64,000 bases of DNA, taken from Kitasatospora acidiphila. Its GTDB lineage: Bacteria > Actinomycetota > Actinomycetes > Streptomycetales > Streptomycetaceae. Below are positions 1 through 8,892 of the stretch, piece after piece (the first letter of the stretch is position 1; each line of letters begins with the position of its first letter). Below the pieces are notes generated by a model, which did not search any database, had not been told where the DNA came from, and was given only the letters and a program-made list of their open reading frames with translations. The position numbers and the translations under genes were made by a program. The stretch lies in the NCBI RefSeq assembly GCF_006636205.1, contig NZ_VIGB01000003.1, positions 3,338,501 through 3,402,500 on the forward strand, read 5' to 3'.

Positions 1-57
1 ACCCGCGCTGCCGCGCCCGCCCCTCCCACAGGGCCGGCGCGTGGTTGTCGCTCTATT

Positions 58-74
58 CGCTACAGGTCGTAGCG
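58..74. promoter_or_regulatory. Inverted repeat in left-edge intergenic region, possible operator
   Basis: Perfect 6-bp arms CGCTAC and GTAGCG flank a 5-bp spacer. It lies in the 227-nt stretch before the tetR gene, in which I see no supportable gene. Its distance from tetR suggests it serves a divergent gene beyond the left edge, but that gene is not visible. The call rests on symmetry alone. Confidence 0.3.
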
Positions 75-199
75 TATCTCCCTCGATCCCCCGGGGCGCA
101 ACCCCCACCCGGCGCCCGCCGACGTGACGTGGCCCACTTTCGACGACGGCTTCCGCCGCCCGGCCCGGTGCGGCTACCGTGGCAGTTCCCCACCCAAGC

Positions 200-211
200 T
201 ACTGACCAGTA
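200..211. promoter_or_regulatory. Putative TetR operator
   Basis: TACTGACCAGTA has 5-bp arms TACTG/CAGTA around a 2-bp centre. It sits between a -10-like TACCGT (175-180) and the ribosome site GAGGAG of the downstream tetR gene. This is where an autoregulatory TetR dimer usually binds. The assignment to the adjacent regulator is inference. Confidence 0.4.
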
Positions 212-227
212 CAAATGAGGAGACGCG

Positions 228-890
228 GTGGCCCCCACCCCGCAACCCGCGACACAGCCTGCGACGCGGCCCGTGCCACATCGTGCAAAAGGCCGCCCGC
301 GCAGTGCCGCCGCGGACCGCGCGATCCTCGACGCCACCCGCGAGGCCCTGGCCGAACTCGGCTGGGGCGGCCTGACCATGGGCGATGTCGCGGTGCGGGC
401 CGGGGTCGCCAAGACCACCCTCTACCGCCGCTGGCCGTCCAAGAACGAGCTGGTGGTGGACGCGGTGGCGAGCCTCTTCGACGAACTGGCGATCGCCGAC
501 CGGGGCAGCCTGCGGGCCGACATCGCCGACGTGGTCACGCAGTTCGCCGATCTGCTGGCCCGCCCGGAGAGCCAGGCCGCGCTGCTCGCGCTGTTCGCCG
601 AGGGCAGCCGCGACCCGCAGCTGCGCCGGCGGATCCGCGAGCACATCGTCGACCCGCAGAAGCGGCTGGTGCACGAGGGCCTGGCCCACGCGGTGGCCCG
701 CGGCGAGATACCGGCCGAGGGCGACGCCGTCGAGATCGCCGAGCAGATCGACATCATCTTCGACACCATCGCCGGCGCGGTCGAGCACCGGATGCTGGTG
801 ATCGGCGAGCCGGCCGACTCCGAATGGATCAACCGCTTCATCGACCTGCTGCTCAACCAGGGCCTCGTTCCCGGCTGCCCCGGATGCTGA
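228..890 (+). CDS. TetR/AcrR family transcriptional regulator
   Basis: A 220-aa DNA-binding repressor. Residues about 25-75 form the TetR N-terminal helix-turn-helix (AILDATREALAELGW, then GVAKTTLYRRWPSKNELV), and the rest is a ligand-binding dimerisation domain that gives no hint of ligand. The GTG start at 228 follows GAGGAG at 218-223; the next in-frame starts would cut into the HTH. An inverted repeat (200-211) lies just upstream, so it probably controls itself. It converges with icmA, ending 57 bp from that gene's stop, and could control icmA or an exporter beyond the left edge; nothing here decides which. Confidence 0.88.
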   Translation: MAPTPQPATQPATRPVPHRAKGRPRSAAADRAILDATREALAELGWGGLTMGDVAVRAGVAKTTLYRRWPSKNELVVDAVASLFDELAIADRGSLRADIADVVTQFADLLARPESQAALLALFAEGSRDPQLRRRIREHIVDPQKRLVHEGLAHAVARGEIPAEGDAVEIAEQIDIIFDTIAGAVEHRMLVIGEPADSEWINRFIDLLLNQGLVPGCPGC

Positions 891-947
891 CATGACGAAC
901 CGCCGGGCGGCGAGGCCGACCCGGCGGTTGCGTTCGGAGCGACCGGC

Positions 948-2633
948 TCAGAACCCGGCCGGCTCCCGGTAGATCCCCCACTCCTTGCGCAGCACGTCGC
1001 AGATCTCCCCGAGGGTGGCCTCGGCCCGCACCGCGTCCAGCATCGCCGGGATCATGTTGGCGCCGTCCCGGGCGGCGGCCAGCATCGCGTCCAGCCCCGC
1101 GCGCACCGCGGCCTCGTCGCGCGCCGCCTTGCGCGCGCCCAGCGCCCGGACCTGCTCCCGCTCCACCTCGTGGCTGACCCGGAGGATCTCCAGCTCCTTG
1201 GTGACCGAGCCGGGGAAGCAGTTGACGCCCACCACCCGCTTCTCGCCCTTCTCCACCTTCTGCTGGTACTGGAAGGCGGCCTCGGCGATCTCGCCGGTGA
1301 AGTAGCCCTCCTCTATCCCGCGCAGGATGCCGGCGGTCATCGGGCCGATCGGGTGGTCCTCGGAGCCCTTGGCCAGGATCTTCGCGAAGATCTCCTCGGC
1401 CTGCGCCTCGATCCGGTCGGTCAGCGCCTCCACGTACCAGGAACCGCCCAGCGGGTCGGCCACGTTGGCCACCCCGGTCTCCTCCATCAGCACCTGCTGG
1501 GTGCGCAGCGCGATCTCGGCGGCCTGCTCGCTGGGCAGCGCCAGGGTCTCGTCGAGGGCGTTGGTGTGCAGCGAGTTGGTGCCGCCGAGCACCGCGGAGA
1601 GCGCCTCCACGGCGGTGCGCACCACGTTGTTGTAGGGCTGCTGGGCGGTCAGCGAGACGCCGGCGGTCTGGGTGTGGAAGCGCAGCCACTGCGCCTTCTC
1701 GGTCTTCGCGCCGTACCGGTCGCGCAGCCAGCGGGCCCAGATGCGGCGGGCCGCACGGAACTTGGCGATCTCCTCGAAGAAGTCCAGGTGCGCGTCGAAG
1801 AAGAACGACAGGCCCGGGGCGAAGACGTCCACGTCCAGCCCGCGGGAGAGGCCCAGCTCCACGTAGGCGAAGCCGTCGGCCAGGGTGTAGGCGAGCTCCT
1901 GGGCGGCGGTGGCCCCGGCCTCGCGGATGTGGTAGCCGGAGACGGAGAGCGGCTTGTAGGCGGGGATGCCCTGCGCGCAGTACTCCATCAGGTCGCCGAT
2001 CAGGCGCAGGTGCGGCTCGGGGGCGAAGAGCCACTCCTTCTGCGCGATGTACTCCTTGAAGATGTCGGTCTGCAGGGTGCCGTTGAGCACGCCCGGGTCG
2101 ACCCCCTGGCGCTCGGCGGCCACCAGGTACATGCAGAAGATCGGCACGGCCGGGCCGCTGATCGTCATCGAGGTGGTGACATCGCCCAGCGGGATGCTGT
2201 TGAACAGCACCTCCATGTCGGCGGCCGAGTCGATCGCCACGCCGCAGTGGCCGACCTCGCCGAGCGAGCGGGCGTCGTCCGAGTCGTAGCCCATCAGGGT
2301 CGGCATGTCGAAGGCGACCGAGAGGCCGCCGCCGCCCGCTTGAAGGATCATCCGGTAACGCTCGTTGGTCTGCTCGGCGTTGCCGAAGCCGGCGAACTGG
2401 CGGATGGTCCAGGTCCGGCCGCGGTAGCCGGTGGGGTGCAGGCCGCGGGTGTAGGGGTACTCGCCCGGCCAGCCGATCCGCTCGAAGCCCTCGTAGGACT
2501 GGTCGGCGGGCGGGCCGTAGACCGGCTGCACCTCGTCACCCGAGAGGGTGGTGAAGTCGGCGTCGCGCTTGCGGGCCCGGTCGTAGCGCTGCTGCCAGCG
2601 CTGCCGGCCCTGCTCGATCTCCTCGGCGTCCAT
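948..2633 (-). CDS. icmA: Isobutyryl-CoA mutase large (substrate-binding) subunit
   Basis: A 561-aa acyl-CoA mutase of the methylmalonyl-CoA mutase family. It carries the TIM-barrel substrate domain but ends without a C-terminal cobalamin domain, as IcmA does; the partner IcmB with the B12 site is not in this window. IcmA/B interconvert isobutyryl-CoA and n-butyryl-CoA, linking valine breakdown with polyketide starter and extender supply. Recognisable segments are [46 protein letters not shown] and the C-terminal [13 protein letters not shown] 2633 follows GGAG; an upstream TTG at 2651 would add six residues. The match to remembered Streptomyces IcmA is near full length. A methylmalonyl-CoA mutase role is less likely because that large subunit is longer. 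Confidence 0.9.
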   Translation of the reverse strand: MDAEEIEQGRQRWQQRYDRARKRDADFTTLSGDEVQPVYGPPADQSYEGFERIGWPGEYPYTRGLHPTGYRGRTWTIRQFAGFGNAEQTNERYRMILQAGGGGLSVAFDMPTLMGYDSDDARSLGEVGHCGVAIDSAADMEVLFNSIPLGDVTTSMTISGPAVPIFCMYLVAAERQGVDPGVLNGTLQTDIFKEYIAQKEWLFAPEPHLRLIGDLMEYCAQGIPAYKPLSVSGYHIREAGATAAQELAYTLADGFAYVELGLSRGLDVDVFAPGLSFFFDAHLDFFEEIAKFRAARRIWARWLRDRYGAKTEKAQWLRFHTQTAGVSLTAQQPYNNVVRTAVEALSAVLGGTNSLHTNALDETLALPSEQAAEIALRTQQVLMEETGVANVADPLGGSWYVEALTDRIEAQAEEIFAKILAKGSEDHPIGPMTAGILRGIEEGYFTGEIAEAAFQYQQKVEKGEKRVVGVNCFPGSVTKELEILRVSHEVEREQVRALGARKAARDEAAVRAGLDAMLAAARDGANMIPAMLDAVRAEATLGEICDVLRKEWGIYREPAGF

Positions 2634-2655
2634 GGGCTCCGCTCCGGTCAAGTAG

Positions 2656-2699
2656 TAGGACGTCCTATCAATTTACTCGGACGTCCTAGTACTTGTCGA
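2656..2699 (-). promoter_or_regulatory. icmA promoter with two repeated palindromic boxes
   Basis: On the minus strand a -35-like TCGACA (2699-2694) and -10-like TAAATT (2675-2670) are 18 nt apart. Box A, TCGGACGTCCTA on the plus strand (2677-2688), fills the spacer. Box B, TAGGACGTCCTA (2656-2667, a perfect palindrome), lies just downstream of the -10. Their centres are 21 bp apart, two helical turns, on the same DNA face. This suggests cooperative repression of icmA by a dimeric regulator; which one is unknown. Confidence 0.5.
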
Positions 2700-2724
2700 T
2701 GGCAGTCTCGTCCCTCGAACGCGC

Positions 2725-2748
2725 GAACCCCCGCCGTGGCGGGGGTTC
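2725..2748 (-). terminator. Hairpin downstream of DUF3817 gene
   Basis: Eleven-base arms GAACCCCCGCC / GGCGGGGGTTC almost touch (2-nt loop), 21 bp past the DUF3817 stop at 2769. No U-run follows, as is common for high-GC actinobacterial terminators. It separates that gene from icmA. Confidence 0.5.
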
Positions 2749-2768
2749 GAGGGTGCTGCGTGCGGTCG

Positions 2769-3107
2769 TCAGGCGCCGACCGGCTCCTTGGCGGCGGCCG
2801 GGGCGGTGGCGGCCGCGGCCTCCCGGACCACCCGGCGCTCGGCGATGAAGGAGGCGAACGGGATGCAGCCGGCCGCCAGCGTGAAGATCAGGCGACCCAG
2901 TGGCCACTTGAGCTTCTGGCCCAGCAGGAAGGTCACGATGAAGTACCCGATGTACAGGTAGCCGTGCAGCATCGCCACGTACATGGTGGCGTTCTGGGCG
3001 ACGTCGAAGCCGTACTTCGCGATCATGAAGCCGCAGAAGATCAGCAGCGCGCAGCCGGTGGCGATGGCCAGGGCGCGGTACCAGGCCAGCAGGGGGGTGG
3101 GCTTCAT
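2769..3107 (-). CDS. DUF3817 family small membrane protein
   Basis: A 112-aa membrane protein with three to four hydrophobic segments (about residues 10-30, 42-60, 66-85) and a charged, Ala-rich tail. The pattern HGYLYIGYFIVTFLLGQKLKW followed by a late IAERRVV matches the DUF3817 family, whose function is unknown. The start ATG was chosen because the longer reading frame upstream runs into the neighbouring MarR gene in another frame. A second DUF3817 gene lies 650 bp away beyond the MarR gene, so the pair brackets that regulator. Confidence 0.75.
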   Translation of the reverse strand: MKPTPLLAWYRALAIATGCALLIFCGFMIAKYGFDVAQNATMYVAMLHGYLYIGYFIVTFLLGQKLKWPLGRLIFTLAAGCIPFASFIAERRVVREAAAATAPAAAKEPVGA

Positions 3108-3160
3108 TGGTCGACAGCCTTCACTAGACAAGGGGCTCCGGTAGAGGGTAACCGGCTTGT

Positions 3161-3685
3161 TCAGGACTCCTCGGCGCGCCCCTCGGCGAAGTCCCCGGCA
3201 GCCACCCGCAGCGGCTTGAGCAGGTCGAACACCTGTCGGCACTGCCCCTCGTCGTAGGCCTCCAGGCCGAACTCGATCGCCATCAGCTCCCGGGTGGCCT
3301 GCTCCACCACCTCCCGGCCGCGCGGGGTGATGGTGGCCAGCACCCCGCGCCCGTCCAGCGGGTTGGGCCGGCGGGAGACCAGCCCGGACTTCTCCAGCCG
3401 GTCCACCGTGTTGGTCACGCTGGTCGGATGGACCATCAGCCGCTCGCCGATCTTGGAGAGCGGCAGCTCGCCGGTCCGGCTGAAGGTGAGCAGCACCAGC
3501 GCCTCGTAGCGGGCGAAGGTCAGGCCGTAGGGCTTGACCACCGCGTCCACCCGGGCCAGCAGGATCTGGTGGGCGCGCATCACGGAGGTGATCGCCGCCA
3601 TCGCGGGCACCCGACCCCAGCGCTGCGTCCACAGCTCGTCGGCGCGGGCGATCGGGTCGAAGTCGAGCGAGAGGGGTTTGGCCAC
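3161..3685 (-). CDS. MarR family transcriptional regulator
   Basis: A 174-aa winged-helix regulator with the MarR core: a helix with RAHQILLARVDAVVKPYGLTFARYEALVLL, recognition region LMVHPTSVTNTVDRLEKSGL and wing RRPNPLDGRGVLATITPRG. I start at the GTG at 3685 (VAKPLSLDFDP), which opens the conserved N-terminus; an in-frame start at 3748 would add 21 unconserved residues. It lies between two DUF3817 genes on the same strand and may regulate them or icmA. The ligand is unknown. Confidence 0.82.
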   Translation of the reverse strand: MAKPLSLDFDPIARADELWTQRWGRVPAMAAITSVMRAHQILLARVDAVVKPYGLTFARYEALVLLTFSRTGELPLSKIGERLMVHPTSVTNTVDRLEKSGLVSRRPNPLDGRGVLATITPRGREVVEQATRELMAIEFGLEAYDEGQCRQVFDLLKPLRVAAGDFAEGRAEES

Positions 3686-3761
3686 GTCCCACACCGTACC
3701 GGCGGCCCGAGCGGCCTCCGGCCCGCGCCCGCATGGTGGACCGCCCACCTGCCAGGACCGG

Positions 3762-4072
3762 CTATGCGGCCTCGGCCGAGAACTGACCCTTCTCCTCCTT
3801 GGCGAGCATCCGCTCCGCGAAGAAACCGCCGGTCGGGAGCACCGAGAGGACGAACAGCAGCGCCACCTTCTTGAGGTCCCAGCGCTGCTTCTGCCAGGCC
3901 AGGTAGAGGAAGGCCACGTAGGCGATGAACAGCATCCCGTGGACCCAGCCGAGCACCGGGACCGGGTTGAAGCTGGTGTTCGCCTTCAGCACCACCCCGA
4001 TCAGCAGGAGTATGAAGGACAGCCCTTCGGGGCGGAGACGAGACGCAGGCGGTGCGCGGCGCTGTTCTGCAT
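3762..4072 (-). pseudogene. DUF3817 family membrane protein, frameshifted
   Basis: The intact C-terminal part (3762-3995) gives FNPVPVLGWVHGMLFIAYV and LFVLSVLPTGGFFAERML, a typical DUF3817 body. Reading upstream, that frame continues as EGLSFILLLIGVVLKAN but meets a stop with no good start. The missing N-terminus, MQNSAAHRLRLVSAP, is in the next frame from ATG 4072 and joins exactly where the family has LRLVS-PE. Adding one base to the run at 4029-4032 restores a single protein of about 103 aa. As given the gene is broken; the pattern across the window argues for a sequencing error. A short product from GTG 3995 is possible but would lose the first membrane segment. Confidence 0.7.
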
Positions 4073-4277
4073 GGCAGGGAGTACCTCACGGGGGCGGGGT
4101 GCGAACGGGGGAGCTTGTGAAGGGGAGCACAAGCCGCCGCCCATTATGTGTCGCTCGTTCGGGCGAACGGGGGGCGGGGCCGGGTAGCGCTGGTCACACC
4201 CGTGGCCGGGCGTCGGAGGGCATCGCTATCCTGCTGGCGCACGGCAGCCATCAAGGCCCGACGGGGGAAAGCACCAC

Positions 4278-5054
4278 ATGTTCAAACGCGACTGGAACCG
4301 CCGCACCTGCGCCAAGCGCGGCCACATCACCTACGCACCGACCGAGCCCGACCTGCGCTCCCGGCTGCACGCCGCAACCGCCATGGGCGACGCCTGGCGC
4401 TGCCTGCGCTGCGGCGACTTCTCGCTGGGCGCGCCGCACGGCGGCGGGCCGGCGTCCAACGCCCCGCTGGTGCCGCGCGGCAAGGCGCTGCGCGAGCTCT
4501 TCGTGCTGCGCTTCCTGGCGGCGGAGCGGGTGCTCCGCGCAGTGCTCGGCCTGCTGATCGCCTGGGCCGTCTGGAAGTTCTCCAACAGCCAGGACGCGGT
4601 GCGCCAGCTCTTCGAGCACGACCTGACGACGCTGGGGCCGGTGGCGGACCACTTCCACTGGGACCTGGAGCACGCCTCGGTGGTGGACACCATCCGCAAG
4701 TCCTTCGACTACAAGCCGAAGACCCTGGCGTTCGTGGCCCTCGGGGTGGCGGTCTACTCGCTGATCGAGGGCGTCGAGGGCGTCGGGCTGTGGCTGAACA
4801 AGCGCTGGGCGGAGTACCTGGCCGTGGTGGCCACCGGCGTGTTCCTGATTCCCGAGGGGTACGAGCTGAGCCACCACGTCTCGGCAGTCAAGATCGCGAC
4901 CACCATCGTGAACATCGCCGCCGTCCTGTGGATCCTGCTGTCCAAGCGGCTGTTCGGCCTGCGCGGCGGCTTCGCGGCCTTCGAGGCGGAGCGCCACTCG
5001 GCCTCGCTCCTCGAGGTGCGGACCATGGCCGCCCCGGCGCCGGCGGCCGCCTAG
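4278..5054 (+). CDS. DUF2127 family membrane protein with N-terminal zinc-ribbon-like segment
   Basis: A 258-aa protein. The N-terminus carries Cys11 and a CLRC pair (about 42-45), a likely metal-binding ribbon. Four hydrophobic stretches follow (near 84-100, 150-170, 180-196, 205-225), with an acidic LIEGVEGVGLW between the second and third that is typical of DUF2127. The C-terminal 30 residues are cytoplasmic and Ala/Pro-rich. ATG 4278 follows a purine-rich GGGGGAAAG. Function is unknown. It precedes a MarR gene by 49 bp on the same strand. Confidence 0.75.
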   Translation: MFKRDWNRRTCAKRGHITYAPTEPDLRSRLHAATAMGDAWRCLRCGDFSLGAPHGGGPASNAPLVPRGKALRELFVLRFLAAERVLRAVLGLLIAWAVWKFSNSQDAVRQLFEHDLTTLGPVADHFHWDLEHASVVDTIRKSFDYKPKTLAFVALGVAVYSLIEGVEGVGLWLNKRWAEYLAVVATGVFLIPEGYELSHHVSAVKIATTIVNIAAVLWILLSKRLFGLRGGFAAFEAERHSASLLEVRTMAAPAPAAA

Positions 5055-5065
5055 GCATGGGCGAG

Positions 5066-5097
5066 ATTGTAGAAGATTGAACAATTCTGGGTATGCT
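5066..5097 (+). promoter_or_regulatory. Promoter and operator-like repeat of marR gene
   Basis: ATTGT (5066-5070) and ACAAT (5081-5085) form an inverted repeat with a 10-bp spacer, and an inner ATTG-AA-CAAT (5076-5085) overlaps it. A -10-like TATGCT (5092-5097) lies 6 nt before the ATG at 5104, which implies a leaderless transcript. A MarR dimer bound here would block its own promoter. Confidence 0.4.
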
Positions 5098-5103
5098 GTC
5101 GGT

Positions 5104-5619
5104 ATGGATACGCACGCTGACGAGCCGACGGAGCTGCCGGCCGCTGCCACGGAGGACGACGCCCCCTGGCTGACCGCCCGTGAACAGCGCTTCTGGCGTG
5201 CCCATCTGGAGGTCAGCAAGCTGCTGGAGTACCAGCTGGGCCGCGAACTGGCGCAGTACGACCTGGCGATCAACGACTACGAGATCCTCGTGGTGCTCTC
5301 CGAGTCCCCGGACCGGCGGATGCGGATGACCGACCTGGCCGCCGCCACCCTGCAGTCCAAGAGCCGGCTCAGCCACCAGATCACCCGGATGGAGAACGCC
5401 GGCCTGGTGCTCCGCCAGGAGTGCCCGGGCGACCGCCGGGGCCTGTACGCGCACCTCACCGACCAGGGCTGGCAGACCCTGCGCAAGGCCGCGCCCGACC
5501 ATGTGCGCAGCGTCCGGGCGCACTTCATCGACCGGCTGGAGGACGACCAGCTGGACGCCATGTACCAGGCGCTGGCCCCGATCGCCGAGCATCTGCGCGG
5601 CCTGCGCGGCAAGCCCTGA
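5104..5619 (+). CDS. MarR family transcriptional regulator (SCO5405/DptR3-like)
   Basis: A 171-aa MarR protein. It has an acidic N-terminus, then helix WRAHLEVSKLLEYQLGREL, recognition region AAATLQSKSRLSHQITRMENAGL and wing RQECPGDRRGLYAHLTDQG. Gene order fits the SCO5405 position; as I recall, homologues there affect antibiotic production in Streptomyces, but I cannot confirm orthology here. The ATG at 5104 has no clear ribosome site and follows a -10-like hexamer by 6 nt, so I read it as leaderless. A TTG at 5077 would overlap the operator-like repeat. Confidence 0.83.
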   Translation: MDTHADEPTELPAAATEDDAPWLTAREQRFWRAHLEVSKLLEYQLGRELAQYDLAINDYEILVVLSESPDRRMRMTDLAAATLQSKSRLSHQITRMENAGLVLRQECPGDRRGLYAHLTDQGWQTLRKAAPDHVRSVRAHFIDRLEDDQLDAMYQALAPIAEHLRGLRGKP

Positions 5620-5621
5620 CC

Positions 5622-5683
5622 TGAGTACCGGAAAACGCTGATGGGCCCTCAACCGAGGGCCCATCAGCGTTTTCCGGTGCTCA
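5622..5683. terminator. Bidirectional terminator between convergent marR and meaB
   Basis: A very long inverted repeat with 29-base arms, one mismatch, and a 4-base loop AACC at 5651-5654. Core arms are GATGGGCCCTC / GAGGGCCCATC. The outer arms hold AAAACG / CGTTTT, giving U-rich tails in both directions. The right arm includes the meaB stop codon, so the terminator forms at the very end of that mRNA. Confidence 0.85.
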
Positions 5684-6637
5684 GCGGTCGGTGAGGCCCG
5701 CCACCAGGCGGTCGGCCGCGCCGTACGGGTCCAGCCGGCCGCCGGCCACCTGGTCGGCCAGCGAGTCCAGGTGGCGGTCGCCGTGCAGGTCGCCGATCCG
5801 GGCCCGCAGCTGGGCCAGCGCGATCGCCTCGATCTCCTGGGCGGCCCGGCGGCGCCGGCGGGCCGCCAGCTCGCCGCCCTCCTCCAGCCAGGCGCGGTGC
5901 TTCTCCAGTGCCTCGACGACCTCGTCCACGCCCTCGCCCCGGGCCGCCACGGTCTTGACGATCGGCGGGCGCCAGTCTCCCGGCTGCCGGGCCTCGCCCA
6001 GGCCGAGCATGTGGCTCAGCTCCCGCGCGGTGGCGTCCGCGCCGTCCCGGTCGGCCTTGTTGACCACGAAGACGTCGCCGATCTCCAGGATGCCCGCCTT
6101 GGCGGCCTGGATCCCGTCGCCCATGCCGGGCGCCATCAGCACCACGGTGGTGTCCGCCTGGGCGGCCACCTCCACCTCGGACTGGCCGACCCCGACGGTC
6201 TCCACCAGGATCACCTCGCAGCCGGCCGCGTCCAGCACCCGCAGCGCCTGCGGCGCGGCCCAGGAGAGCCCGCCCAGGTGGCCGCGGGTGGCCATGGAGC
6301 GGATGAACACGTCCGGGTCGGTGGCGTGGTCCTGCATCCGCACCCGGTCGCCGAGCAGCGCGCCGCCGGAGAACGGCGAGGACGGGTCGACCGCCAGCAC
6401 CCCGACCCGCTTGCCGAGCCGCCGGTAGGCGGAGACCAGCGCGGAGGTGGAGGTCGACTTGCCCACCCCGGGCGAGCCGGTCAGGCCGACCGTGTAGGCC
6501 TGACCGGTGTACGGCGCCAGCGCGGCCATCGCCTCGCGCAGCTGCGGGGCCGCGTTCTCGACCAGCGAGATCAGCCGGGCCACCGCACGCGGGCGTCCCG
6601 CGCGGGCCTGCTCGACCAGGGTGGGCACATCGATCAT
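5681..6637 (-). CDS. meaB: Methylmalonyl-CoA mutase-associated G-protein chaperone MeaB
   Basis: A 318-aa P-loop GTPase of the MeaB/ArgK family. Walker A GSPGVGKS is at 54-61, followed by a switch with [29 protein letters not shown], and the base-specificity motif NKAD. It uses GTP to gate cofactor loading and protect B12-dependent acyl-CoA mutases; here the client could be methylmalonyl-CoA mutase or isobutyryl-CoA mutase. ATG 6637 follows AGGAGAGAAG. It lies 41 bp downstream of the thiolase on the same strand, probably one operon, and opposite the epimerase. Older ArgK names (arginine transport kinase) are misleading. Confidence 0.92.
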   Translation of the reverse strand: MIDVPTLVEQARAGRPRAVARLISLVENAAPQLREAMAALAPYTGQAYTVGLTGSPGVGKSTSTSALVSAYRRLGKRVGVLAVDPSSPFSGGALLGDRVRMQDHATDPDVFIRSMATRGHLGGLSWAAPQALRVLDAAGCEVILVETVGVGQSEVEVAAQADTTVVLMAPGMGDGIQAAKAGILEIGDVFVVNKADRDGADATARELSHMLGLGEARQPGDWRPPIVKTVAARGEGVDEVVEALEKHRAWLEEGGELAARRRRRAAQEIEAIALAQLRARIGDLHGDRHLDSLADQVAGGRLDPYGAADRLVAGLTDR

Positions 6638-6678
6638 CGAACTTCTCTCCTGGATGGGGTTTGCGGCCTCGCTGGGGT

Positions 6679-7881
<1,203 letters not shown>

Positions 7882-7970
7882 GGCACGAGCCCCTTCGCAC
7901 GTCTTGGCCAGCGAGTCCGTCGGACCGGTGCGTGAGCACGGCGACGAGCCCGGGGAGAGGGATGCTGCTC

Positions 7971-7998
7971 AATGTACTGACCCGTAACTCGGGCGTCA
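7971..7998 (-). promoter_or_regulatory. Promoter of thiolase-meaB operon
   Basis: On the minus strand, -35-like TGACGC (7998-7993) and -10-like TACATT (7976-7971) are separated by 16 nt, about 90 bp upstream of the thiolase ATG. The divergent epimerase gene shares this 218-bp intergenic region. Confidence 0.45.
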
Positions 7999-8099
7999 CC
8001 GGAGCCGCGGTGTGATCAGGCTCGCACGCGACCGCCGCCCGCCGAGGTGGGACACTGCGCAGCACTGGCCGCGACCGCTTCTCCCCAAGGGGGCCCCGA

Positions 8100-8537
8100 G
8101 TGCTGACCCGCATCGACCACATCGGCATCGCCTGCTTCGACCTCGACAAGACGGTCGAGTTCTACCGTGCCACGTACGGCTTCGAGGTGTTCCACTCCGA
8201 GGTCAACGAGGAGCAGGGGGTCCGCGAGGCCATGCTCAAGATCAACGACACCGGCGACGGCGGCGCCTCCTACCTCCAGCTGCTGGAGCCGACCCGCGAG
8301 GACTCCACGGTCGCCAAGTGGCTGGCGAAGAACGGCGAGGGCGTCCACCACATCGCCTTCGGCACGGCCGACGTCGACGGCGACGCGGCCGACATCCGTT
8401 CGAAGGGCGTCCGGGTGCTCTACGACCAGCCGCGGATCGGTTCGATGGGCTCGCGGATCACCTTCCTGCACCCCAAGGACTGCGGCGGGGTGCTGACCGA
8501 GCTGGTCACCTCCGCCGAGCACCCCGAGCAGCACTGA
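8100..8537 (+). CDS. mce: Methylmalonyl-CoA epimerase
   Basis: A 145-aa vicinal oxygen chelate protein. It has paired beta-alpha-beta modules, with metal ligand candidates His7 (IDHIGIA), a His in GVHHIAFGT and the Glu of VLTELV. It converts (2S)- and (2R)-methylmalonyl-CoA so that B12-dependent mutase and propionyl-CoA carboxylase pools connect. GTG 8100 starts the conserved LTRIDHIG segment; a purine-rich AAGGGGG precedes it. It is divergent from thiolase-meaB. The 355 bp that follow carry no gene and end at scy. Confidence 0.93.
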   Translation: MLTRIDHIGIACFDLDKTVEFYRATYGFEVFHSEVNEEQGVREAMLKINDTGDGGASYLQLLEPTREDSTVAKWLAKNGEGVHHIAFGTADVDGDAADIRSKGVRVLYDQPRIGSMGSRITFLHPKDCGGVLTELVTSAEHPEQH

Positions 8538-8582
8538 GCCGCCCGACCCGCCGGTAACCTGGCTAGCGGCCACCCTCGGCGG

Positions 8583-8610
8583 TTACAACGCCGCATCGGC
8601 CCACTACACT
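8583..8610 (+). promoter_or_regulatory. Possible scy promoter
   Basis: TTACAA (8583-8588) and TACACT (8605-8610) are spaced by 16 nt, about 280 nt upstream of scy. A small GGCG...CGCC hairpin overlaps the -35 and might be the mce terminator instead. If this promoter is used, scy has a long leader. Confidence 0.3.
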
Positions 8611-8892
8611 GCCCAGGGTCGCAGGGGAGTCCATTACCAGGGCACGGCTGAACAGTCGCTCGTCGGATCTGTCACCATTCTCCACAGGCAAGAGTTCGCC
8701 CAGGAGTCCACCCGGTCGGCGGAGTGCGGTGCCCCGCGCTCTGGCGGCCGTTCGGCTCCGACCGTGACCGTCCGGACTGGTCGCGGATGCAAGGACCGGC
8801 ACGGCCGGCCCCCGGGCGGGGCCGACAGCCCTTCGGGGTACGGGGGACCGTACCGGTCGAAGACGCGACCAGGAGATGGATGGGACCGCGCA

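Noticed and set aside
1170..3257. Long plus-strand frame opposite icmA and the DUF3817 gene
   Set aside because: It is the complementary shadow of icmA; composition (Gly/Val/Leu/Arg) and absence of motifs rule it out.
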